64,000 nucleotides of DNA from Fibrobacter sp. UBA4297 (GTDB lineage: Bacteria > Fibrobacterota > Fibrobacteria > Fibrobacterales > Fibrobacteraceae), in NCBI RefSeq assembly GCF_002394865.1, contig NZ_DGUZ01000023.1:155873-219872 (forward strand), read 5' to 3'. The position numbers and the translations under genes were made by a program. Below the pieces are notes generated by a model that had not been told where the DNA came from, made no database searches, and saw only the letters and a program-made list of their open reading frames with translations. This document shows, piece after piece, positions 58,001-64,000 of the stretch. Position 1 is the first letter of the stretch; every line of letters starts with the position of its first letter.

Positions 58001-60785
58001 GGCGATTGATAATCAGATTAGAAATTATTTTGTCATTACCGATAAGCACACCGCTAAATTCACCAATCGGTTCAAAACCCTTGCAGACGGTGCTATCCGC
58101 ATTGCAATTTTCTTTTATCGATGGAGCCGCATTTATATTGCCCATAAGTATGTAGTACATGTCAAGCCCATATTCGTATTTGCCAATGTACTTAAGCTCA
58201 CCGTAATTATAAATTTTATAGGGGTTCGTTGCAGTCCCCGCTCCGGCAAGCACATTGACCGTCCCGTCATCCTTGAGCGTTCCCGGAAGCAGAGGTTCCA
58301 TCCCCTTGAAATACGGATAAGAAACGCCTTCCTGGATAGTCCATACATTTACAAAGTCATAGCCCTGGAACGTTCCCTGTTTCAGCATCTCCGCGGTTGT
58401 CTTGCCATTTCTATCGTAATCAGCAAGAGTGCTATCGAAGAAGCAAGTGTTTGAATCCAAGGAACTGGAAAGCGAAAAGCCGGCAAATCCCCGTCCATCC
58501 GAAGCCTTGATCATACTCGCAGAATAGACACGATAGATGCTTGGCGAATAGGAATCGACAAAACCGACAACGCCACCGACACGTTCATATCCCTTAATGA
58601 CATTGATAGAAAAACCGTTTTCCAACCTAGTAGAAGCATCGCCTATCAAGCCGCCAACATACGTTGTTCCCTTAATGTTTCCAGTAGTGCCAACGACATT
58701 AATGCTATCACCTACAGCCACCCCAATCAAGCCGCCAACAGACGACTCACCTTTGACATCGCCATTGAACGACACGACATTATGGATTAAAGACAAGCGT
58801 GCTTCGCCAGCCAGGGCGCCCACACACCAAGAGCCGACCACCTTCGTATTTTGCAGAGTCAAGTTTCGGACAGTCGCACCTTCCATATAACCAAACATTC
58901 CCGTAAAGTCGCGATTCGGCTCATCAATCGTCAGATTCTTAATAACATGATTTTTACCGTCAAACGAGCCCGTAAAAGCACGTACGCTGTCGCCAATCGG
59001 TTCAAATTTCAAACCCGAAGCATCGATATCCTTTGTCAATTCGTAATTAGCTATTAGCGGATAGGCAATGTCATTTCCGATTTTCTGGAGTTCAGCAAAA
59101 GTCGAGATTTCAATCTTGTTGGGAACTGCCATATAACTTGAAGTCCCCCAAACCGTATCGCCCTTGTTTACGACACCAATTCGGTAACCGAAATAGAGCG
59201 AATCTCTCCTAAGCGTCTTGCTATTCTCAGTAGAATCTATATTATCGCTCCATCTCGCCCAGCCAAGCCATTTACCGACAAGTTCGCCCTCCACATCGAA
59301 AAGCGAAGCAATCTTCGGAGTCTCTTGCCATTTCGGGGCTGATGTCGGAACCGCAACCGGAATCGGAGATTTTTTCATAAAAGGATTATTCACCAAGTAG
59401 GGGAACGATTTACCTTCATCAATGTTCCAATAGCGAATAAATTTCCCTGTAGGGCTATAGCAATAACCTAAATGCACATAGTAGTCGCAAGTGTCAGTAC
59501 CGTCAATGACATATTCATCATAACCTAAAGTATCCCAGCCCGCAAACGACGCAAACTTCATCATTTTTGCGGTCGTTAAGCCTGTGCCACCCGCACTCGT
59601 ATCAAGTCCCGAAATCTCGGTATTCCAGTATGAACCCACAACCGCATCGGATGCACTTCCGACAAGTCCACCAACGTGGCTATTTCCCTGAACGACATTT
59701 GCCGCATATGAATATTGAGCCGTTCCGTTACCCACAAGGCCACCCACATATTCATCGCCACGAACCGCACCCATCGCAAAAGAGTTTGCCACCCCGCTAC
59801 TTCCGCCAATACCGCCAACATAACGTTCGCCTTCGACGGATCCAAGTGCATAAGAAGCGTTTACAAAGCCGCCATTGCCGACAATTCCACCTACTTTATC
59901 ACCAAAGTAATAAAAACCATAATGCATCAAGTCCATTGTCGAAACACATTCATTGATATCGCCTTTGGAATATCCGACAATACCGCCGACATCATCTACG
60001 TCATCCTCCCAAGGAACAATCGTACCACTAGAACGCGACTGATAAACATTACCGGTCAAATATCCGACAATACCACCCACATCCTGATCCAAAATAATGA
60101 TATTCACATCGGCTTCTGCATGGGCAACATCCATATCTGTTTCACCGACAATGCCGCCAACTCTTTGCGAGCCCTTGATGTCACCTTGGAACGAGACATC
60201 TTCGAGAACAGCTTTATCATTGTAGCGTTTCGTACCCTGACCGACAATACCACCCACATAATTTTGCCCTTGGACAAAGCCGTTCGTCACATGCACATTC
60301 TTGATAGAGCCCATCTGCTTTGCCGCAACACCCGCCACAAAGTTCGATTCCGACACCCGGCCCGTCACATGGATATGGTCAAAATTCAAATTGGTAACGG
60401 AACCTCCCAAGTAAGAGATAAAAGCCACGTCTTTCTCACACGGGAGCCAAATGGTCAAGTTGTTAATGGTATGGTTCTTTCCGTCGATATTACCCCAGAA
60501 TATAATGCTATCGGCGGCATCCTTGTTTTTTCCGATGGGAATGAATCCATTGCAGCCGTCTTCGTTGCACATCTCGTTTTTCGAAGCCGAAGCATCGATA
60601 TCCTTCGTCAAGACGTAATCCGAAGAATAGAGATAAGCGCCCTTGCCTATCGCCTTGAGGTCTTCGTAATCCTCAATCTGGAACGGGCTTGCCGCAGAAC
60701 CGTTGCCTTTCATGGTGCCGTTCGCTGCAAATGACGAAATCGCCAACAGCGATAAAACGATGGTGAATATGTATTGGAATTTCAT
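55002..60785 (-). CDS. Giant GLUG-repeat surface protein with sorting tail
   Basis: A 1927-residue exported protein (signal peptide to about SFAANG). It contains about four long modules that each begin with a GSGTESDPFLIKTYGDLKSI-like segment and YRLVNDIDASASRKD, GFKPIGK, FTGKFHGGGHSINNL, followed by many YVGGIVG- or GGLVGxN-type GLUG repeats. These form a right-handed beta-helix, as in adhesins of the GLUG/M26-like group. The end (SLVDMQGRVVRTFNLG ... GRYVGVLQVGDKATEKVMLL) is a sorting-type tail. Probably a surface adhesin to plant cell wall or host; not shown. ATG 60785 with GAGGA site. Confidence 0.88.
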   Translation of the reverse strand: MKFQYIFTIVLSLLAISSFAANGTMKGNGSAASPFQIEDYEDLKAIGKGAYLYSSDYVLTKDIDASASKNEMCNEDGCNGFIPIGKNKDAADSIIFWGNIDGKNHTINNLTIWLPCEKDVAFISYLGGSVTNLNFDHIHVTGRVSESNFVAGVAAKQMGSIKNVHVTNGFVQGQNYVGGIVGQGTKRYNDKAVLEDVSFQGDIKGSQRVGGIVGETDMDVAHAEADVNIIILDQDVGGIVGYLTGNVYQSRSSGTIVPWEDDVDDVGGIVGYSKGDINECVSTMDLMHYGFYYFGDKVGGIVGNGGFVNASYALGSVEGERYVGGIGGSSGVANSFAMGAVRGDEYVGGLVGNGTAQYSYAANVVQGNSHVGGLVGSASDAVVGSYWNTEISGLDTSAGGTGLTTAKMMKFASFAGWDTLGYDEYVIDGTDTCDYYVHLGYCYSPTGKFIRYWNIDEGKSFPYLVNNPFMKKSPIPVAVPTSAPKWQETPKIASLFDVEGELVGKWLGWARWSDNIDSTENSKTLRRDSLYFGYRIGVVNKGDTVWGTSSYMAVPNKIEISTFAELQKIGNDIAYPLIANYELTKDIDASGLKFEPIGDSVRAFTGSFDGKNHVIKNLTIDEPNRDFTGMFGYMEGATVRNLTLQNTKVVGSWCVGALAGEARLSLIHNVVSFNGDVKGESSVGGLIGVAVGDSINVVGTTGNIKGTTYVGGLIGDASTRLENGFSINVIKGYERVGGVVGFVDSYSPSIYRVYSASMIKASDGRGFAGFSLSSSLDSNTCFFDSTLADYDRNGKTTAEMLKQGTFQGYDFVNVWTIQEGVSYPYFKGMEPLLPGTLKDDGTVNVLAGAGTATNPYKIYNYGELKYIGKYEYGLDMYYILMGNINAAPSIKENCNADSTVCKGFEPIGEFSGVLIGNDKIISNLIINRPDEDSVGLFRALAKGAKVSGLVFDSTSYFGESYTLGYGYAEIDVRGKNFVGTLAGVDNGAIIENVVANSKVSGKKYVGGIVGSKTSGSITQGASWKDVTGEDFVGGIAGSLNSAAVSDCYSVATVLGENNVGGLTGYSNNATVKNSFAAGRVNGISKWGGIAGEDSKSAYTSVYFDSTLWLFATTAAGEFRNTKQMVSKENYKGWDFEKTWNIIADSTYPYLKWMGENSYLKRNMKKFYPNMNVDSTMLKMAGSGTESDPFLIKTYGDLKSIGYGKYRLSSIYRLVNDIDASASRKDVHTNGQGTGFKPIGKVEHFINAINPCNCEVVSLGGYIEQDSSKLFTGKFHGGGHSINNLFVAYLYPGNESIGFIDSMTNAAVIDSLSFKKYEISGGDNGIRRVGGLVGVNEGVVKHVNMEVVLDNIYEGAGLVYDNKGVIENSSVKGTFKGGTLAGVAAMNDGEIVNVKVDAEWKDSSSFIGGVSLVNKGIIKGVSAAIKVNNGYGPLGGIVALNSVGGRIVDDSAFVDVKEITPTETYYYQFSHDKGNYDYEYFRVEGVGGLVAIDSGTVTNSTAMGVLDAGTGFNVGGLIGMAHGSDLKGLHASVDVVGANNVGGFVGENKVKITDSYATGSVKGKLYAYIGGFVGENTGTVDMSFSTGNVTDGGGFVGRNAGVLRRSYTTGDVFGGFGFAYVNQSKIEDCYSTGDVILTESRTYQVGFIGTNSYDNTVRGYATGAIIVDGNTRICNALPKLGSAPSDEFYYASDNCIDSTVIGNKLTLAEMRQQKSFTKFDFDSVWYIKDGLTYPLLRELPNIPVAVYDEMTFGETLQVKDVRESLLDHAFVMDTSYATVVKFVSLSEKLLDSLEKVGEKAVGEFVVSYRVGMLFGQDTIWSSLTQAKIKLSGRTDVRFSEMAVVRNASFGAVFQGGDIAVRFEIPAAAAVKFSLVDMQGRVVRTFNLGHRVAGVHFETRSVENMPRGRYVGVLQVGDKATEKVMLLKR

Positions 60786-60803
60786 ATGAATCCTCACTCG
60801 TCT

Positions 60804-62288
60804 TTAAAATGTATCCTTGAGGCAACGCACCGAAGCCCCATTGTCTTTAAAAATCTTCTTGAAAGAAACCGTAGCGTTTTCAACAAAATAAGCTGCATAG
60901 GCGGAATTTTCAGATTCTTCAGGCAGAGCTGTCGCCGTCCAAATGAATGCTTTCGTTCCTTCGGAATCAAACGAACCGCTGTGATACCTTTCGCCGACGG
61001 CAACCGCCGAGAATCCGTAATCATTCGTACCGTTCACACTATCCCAACCTAATATAGAACGGAGAACAGTCCCCGCCTTGGCCGCTCCGCCAGCCACAGC
61101 AATCAAGGTATTCCACGATGTCGTATCCGGCAAGCGGTAGCCATCAGGACAAAGCGAATCTTTTGCCACATTCCAAGTGTAAAGACGGCCCATCAGGCTG
61201 CACTTTTCGGGATTGTTGTCATAGCACCACATATTCCCTTTCAATTCCGGCATTTTTACGTCGTCAGCATAGTTCAAGTTCTGGGCCATCCAAACTTGTT
61301 CGCCGATTTTTACGGTTTTATAAACTTGTCCATCGCGGTTATCGACAATGGAATCGTACTGCACTTGCGGATTTAAAAATGATTCCCGTGTCAAGCTTTC
61401 GCCAAAGCTTTCCACATACGTTTCGAACGCAGGAATCTCGCTTGCATAATTCAAGCCTTCGAGGTTTTGGCGAATTTTTTCAATTTGACCGTTTTCTTTT
61501 GCGGTGGCTACCCATTCCGCGACTTCCGACTTCGTTTCGTCATCGTCCCACAAACCGTTTTTCGCAATGGCGGAGCTGACTTCGTTTGTACGTTCTTCAA
61601 GCTTTGCCACATCGGCATCGGCTTGCATCAGCACGCTCACCGCAAGGAGTGCCGCGTTTCCGTCGCCTTTTTCGAAGATGTTCAAGTCTTCAAATTCATC
61701 AACGTTATTCGCAATATCAAACGACGTGAGCACTTCGCGTTCCGCTTGAGCTTTCGCCACCGCAAAGTCCATTTTCTCAACCGTCACAAGGTGCTTTAGG
61801 CGTTCGTACTCCAAGTGCGTGAGCAAGTTGACATTCACATTTTTTCTAACGCTAAGGTCGGTCAGAGCCTTGAGCGAGAGCTTATCCGAAGACTCTTTTC
61901 CGGTCACTTCGTTGAGGTAATAACCCGTCACTTCGAACAACGCACACGAAGATTTGAGATTGACGCCATCTATAGCAAAGTCGCCCTTGTCGCTTTTTAC
62001 GTTGCCTGTAAATTTTTCGTCAGTCAGCTCTAACGTCTTGCAATCCACGCCCTGCACGCTCACAACAGAACCCGTCACAAACGGTCCCTTCTGCGAAACG
62101 CCCGCCACATCCAAATCCTTGACGGCGTAAATGCCGGCATCGTCCGAAGAACCGCCCGCGACTTCGGAATCCGCACATCCCACAAAAATACTCGAAATCA
62201 TAGCAAACAAAAGAATCATCAACTTTCGAAAACCGTTGATTTGAACCTTTCCAGTACAACCCGCCAAACCATTAACGTCGCATTTCAT
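60804..62288 (-). CDS. Lipoprotein with TIGR02145 (Fibrobacter major paralogous) domain
   Basis: A 494-residue lipoprotein (FRKLMILLFAMISSIFVGC, lipobox Cys about 40). Residues about 55-330 are an N-terminal part shared by Fibrobacter lipoproteins (QKGPFVTGSVVSVQGVDCKT). Residues 335-494 match TIGR02145: YKTVKIGEQVWMAQNLNYAD, GRLYTWNVAKDSLCPDGYRL, YGFSAVAVGERY and AFIWTATALPEE...VRCLKD. The domain is abundant in Fibrobacter and resembles an FGE-like lectin fold. ATG 62288 overlaps the TIGR02147 gene by 17 bases; a start at 62219 is also possible. Confidence 0.82.
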   Translation of the reverse strand: MKCDVNGLAGCTGKVQINGFRKLMILLFAMISSIFVGCADSEVAGGSSDDAGIYAVKDLDVAGVSQKGPFVTGSVVSVQGVDCKTLELTDEKFTGNVKSDKGDFAIDGVNLKSSCALFEVTGYYLNEVTGKESSDKLSLKALTDLSVRKNVNVNLLTHLEYERLKHLVTVEKMDFAVAKAQAEREVLTSFDIANNVDEFEDLNIFEKGDGNAALLAVSVLMQADADVAKLEERTNEVSSAIAKNGLWDDDETKSEVAEWVATAKENGQIEKIRQNLEGLNYASEIPAFETYVESFGESLTRESFLNPQVQYDSIVDNRDGQVYKTVKIGEQVWMAQNLNYADDVKMPELKGNMWCYDNNPEKCSLMGRLYTWNVAKDSLCPDGYRLPDTTSWNTLIAVAGGAAKAGTVLRSILGWDSVNGTNDYGFSAVAVGERYHSGSFDSEGTKAFIWTATALPEESENSAYAAYFVENATVSFKKIFKDNGASVRCLKDTF

Positions 62289-63141
62289 TTTCACCAACTC
62301 CACTTACTTTATTTTCTTCACATTTGTCAAGCCGTTCACTTATCGGGAACAGTTGCAAATTCAAGCGATAAACCCTCTGCGTTTTGTCGCTTTCCGTAGC
62401 AATCGCAATAACACGGCGACGACATTCCAAAAGTTCCTTCTTAATCCGTTCATAAGAATCCTGCGTCAGCCCCACGACAACTCCCGACATGGAGCGTTCC
62501 GCAAGCGGCAAGTCCAAAGCCTTTACGGCAAGCTCACCCATCTGGCGCTGTAAATCTTTCGCGGCAAGCGGCACTGCATCCACGGAACCCATAGAAATAG
62601 ACTTGTCCGTCTGCACGTAATTCCCTTCTCTGTCTTTTTTCAAGAGATTCGCATCTTCCAAAAAATCAAGCGTTTCGGAGACTTCTGCCGCAGAAATTTT
62701 CGGTTTGCACGCACGAGCCATTTCGGCAGGTCTTGCGCCAGGCATATTCGGGGCAAGTTCACGGAGCAACGGATTTTTCCAGGACTTGTAGTAATCGAAT
62801 TCTTCGCCACCGAGAACACGAACCTTATGCGCCCTCGCCAATGCACAGCGTTTTTCAAAAGCATCCATTTTCGCCTCGTCCCCTTTTGCATGGGCATACG
62901 TAACCATCAGAACAAAATACGTCTTCTCGAAACCGGCAAGCCCCATGGCATTTGCGACCGACCCTGCGGCGCTGATGCTCAGATTCTTTTTCCCTTCACA
63001 AACATACTTCAAAAAAACTGCCGACGAAAAACCGGCATTTCGTGCAAACTCACGCCAAGTAAAAGCGGAGTCGCGTTTACGTTCATCATAGTAATCCTGA
63101 ATGAACTTGCGATAATCTGTATATTCAATAATCGCCTTCAT
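62272..63141 (-). CDS. TIGR02147 family protein (second copy, putative regulator)
   Basis: A 289-residue protein beginning KAIIEYTDYRKFIQDYYDER, like the 13171-14007 paralog. Next comes an HTH-like segment (FTWREFARNAGFSSAVFLKY) and the same helical body and C-terminal domain (DVVGLTQDSYERIKKELLEC-like). ATG 63141 fixes the conserved start; the open frame further up is non-conserved. TATATT lies 7 bases before the ATG. It overlaps the downstream TIGR02145 lipoprotein. Confidence 0.87.
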   Translation of the reverse strand: MKAIIEYTDYRKFIQDYYDERKRDSAFTWREFARNAGFSSAVFLKYVCEGKKNLSISAAGSVANAMGLAGFEKTYFVLMVTYAHAKGDEAKMDAFEKRCALARAHKVRVLGGEEFDYYKSWKNPLLRELAPNMPGARPAEMARACKPKISAAEVSETLDFLEDANLLKKDREGNYVQTDKSISMGSVDAVPLAAKDLQRQMGELAVKALDLPLAERSMSGVVVGLTQDSYERIKKELLECRRRVIAIATESDKTQRVYRLNLQLFPISERLDKCEENKVSGVGENEMRR

Positions 63142-63270
63142 GAATACAAATATAGTTTCTCGACAACACTGGAATACAAAAATTGCTGTTTTTCGCTCAA
63201 TTTTTACGTTTTTAGCCGTTTTTAAGCGATTTTGAAAAATTTTAGAACACAAGATGTGTCCTAAGAACAC

Positions 63271-63298
63271 AAAAAAGCCCCGCCATACCCAGCGAGGC
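63271..63298 (-). terminator. Terminator-like hairpin facing left
   Basis: On the minus strand GCCTCGC, 8-base loop, GCGGGGC, then TTTTTT. It would stop leftward transcription from the 63552 gene before the TIGR02147 gene. Confidence 0.65.
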
Positions 63299-63312
63299 GA
63301 TGCCACACCCTA

Positions 63313-63341
63313 TTGACTCCCGATTTAAATATTTGTATATT
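63313..63341 (+). promoter_or_regulatory. Promoter of the candidate small RNA
   Basis: TTGACT (63313-63318), exactly 17 bases, TATATT (63336-63341). The predicted start is at about 63348. This is among the best promoter matches in the window. Confidence 0.75.
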
Positions 63342-63347
63342 AACAAC

Positions 63348-63437
63348 AGCAACAGGGTGGTAGGTCGCCACCTGAGACAAAAAAGAAAGGCCAACATTTG
63401 CCGTTATTTATATGAAAGTATAAATAGCGGCTTTTTT
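63348..63437 (+). ncRNA. Candidate stand-alone small RNA
   Basis: About 90 bases between a strong promoter and a strong terminator with no reading frame. Hairpin 1: CAGGGTGG (63353-63360) with CCACCTG (63368-63374), one bulged G. A purine/A-rich single strand (GAGACAAAAAAGAAAGG) follows. Hairpin 2 is the terminator. No gene follows on the plus strand, so it is not a leader or riboswitch of a downstream gene. It does not match a class I know (not tmRNA, 6S, SRP or RNase P by size and shape). Confidence 0.6.
63400..63437 (+). terminator. Strong terminator of the candidate small RNA
   Basis: GCCGTTATTTATA / TATAAATAGCGGC, 13-bp stem with one G-U pair, TGAAAG loop, then TTTTTT (63432-63437). Confidence 0.9.
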
Positions 63438-63551
63438 ATTTGAGGAAATAATATTCAATCAAGACACAATCGAATCTCGATTCCCCAGAAATCAAATATT
63501 CCGCACTTCAATATTTTACAGATAAGATTCTCTCCATGAATTTAGAAGACC

Positions 63552-64000
63552 CTAGTCCTTGAGGCAACGAACGGATAAAAGGCCGCCCTTACCGCCGTAA
63601 TCCAGTATCGCATCGGTGTCACTATAGCGCACTTTGCTGTAGCGCAGGGATGTGCAATAAGCGCTGCTGCTATTTTTCTCTGTAGAACTCCAAAAATACG
63701 CAAGGCCGCTTTCTAGGCTGTAATCCCCATTGATTTCTCCCATGCCAGCAGGGAGCGCCGAAAATCCGAAAGCATCCGTGCCGTTACCATCTTCATACCA
63801 TCCAGACGTGGACTTGAGATTGGTGCTAGCAGTCGATAAGCCACCGACTGCGGTGAACAGGGTATTCCACTCTTCATCAGTCGGCAGATGCCATCCCTCG
63901 GGGCATACGCCGTGCACAGGATATTTCGGTGAACATGATTCACCAAATCCACATCCCTTTCCGTTATCATTCCATATACCCACACTATCCATAGCTGCCG
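63552..64000 (-). CDS. TIGR02145-domain protein, N-terminus outside window
   Basis: The frame stays open to the window end; 148 residues plus stop are visible. It shows YPVHGVCPEGWHLPTDEEWN, GTDAFGFSALPAGM, AYFWSSTEKNSSSAYCTSL and LLSVRCLKD, the C-terminal half of the TIGR02145 domain, close in pattern to the C-terminus of the 60804 lipoprotein. The start lies beyond base 64000. Confidence 0.85.
   Translation of the reverse strand, partial: AAMDSVGIWNDNGKGCGFGESCSPKYPVHGVCPEGWHLPTDEEWNTLFTAVGGLSTASTNLKSTSGWYEDGNGTDAFGFSALPAGMGEINGDYSLESGLAYFWSSTEKNSSSAYCTSLRYSKVRYSDTDAILDYGGKGGLLSVRCLKD

Overview
The window reads as a chromosomal segment of a Fibrobacter-type bacterium (phylum Fibrobacterota, gut or rumen fibre degraders). 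The strongest signatures are two members of the TIGR02147 family and two of the TIGR02145 'Fibrobacter succinogenes major paralogous domain', both known as Fibrobacter paralogous families. GLUG-repeat surface protein, C-terminal sorting tails, a CE2-type acetyl esterase and many lipoproteins agree with this. Most genes lie on the minus strand in long, tightly packed runs. No phage, insertion sequence or CRISPR array was seen.

Layout. 1-4.6 kb: end of an exported protein, an acyltransferase-3 membrane protein, an M18 aminopeptidase and, divergent from it, an MlaD-type MCE protein with a helical exported partner. 4.7-5.6 kb: a lone AT-rich HNH-nuclease-like gene with its own promoter and terminator. 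5.7-11.5 kb: housekeeping genes for isoprenoid and pyrimidine synthesis (polyprenyl synthase, dxs, SpoU methyltransferase, pyrF). 11.5-14 kb: a TIGR02147 regulator overlapping a lipoprotein gene. 14.1-17 kb: a diguanylate cyclase with a carbohydrate-binding-like sensor, a small lipoprotein and an acetyl esterase. 17-20.2 kb: an AT-rich four-gene exported cluster (clan CD/caspase-like protein, unknown protein, lipoprotein, PDZ protein) bounded by a promoter and a terminator.

20.4-34.8 kb: XPB-N-like protein, DinG-type helicase with an exonuclease domain, Ig-like lipoprotein, signal peptidase I with a large insert, LytTR response regulator, NlpE-like and SUMF1-like lipoproteins, and a 1143-residue M6-peptidase-like protein whose HExxH site is lost. 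34.9-40.4 kb: LolB-like and TPR lipoproteins, a PASTA protein, a Crp/Fnr regulator and purA. 40.6-42.9 kb: an unknown cytosolic protein, a frameshifted lipase-like pseudogene and a lipoprotein. 43-49.2 kb: intergenic repeats, a PBP4/DUF1460 fusion, an orphan membrane-anchored solute-binding protein, aroA and an acyl-ACP thioesterase. 49.2-54.9 kb: a nitronate-monooxygenase-like protein, a ComEC-like metallo-hydrolase, a small duplicated zinc-motif protein, tRNA-His and a SpoIIE-type phosphatase. 55-64 kb: a giant GLUG protein, a TIGR02145 lipoprotein with its TIGR02147 regulator, a candidate small RNA, and a TIGR02145 gene cut by the window end.

The most unusual points are: short palindromic repeats (types A and B) that fill spacers and also sit in frame inside two coding genes (M18 aminopeptidase and the nitronate-monooxygenase-like gene), in the manner of Rickettsia palindromic elements; degenerate 7-bp tandem repeats in several spacers; a stand-alone small RNA with near-consensus promoter and strong terminator; the compact clan CD/PDZ exported operon; and the repeated TIGR02147-lipoprotein gene pairing. 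All functions are inferred by reading the sequence; no database search was run.
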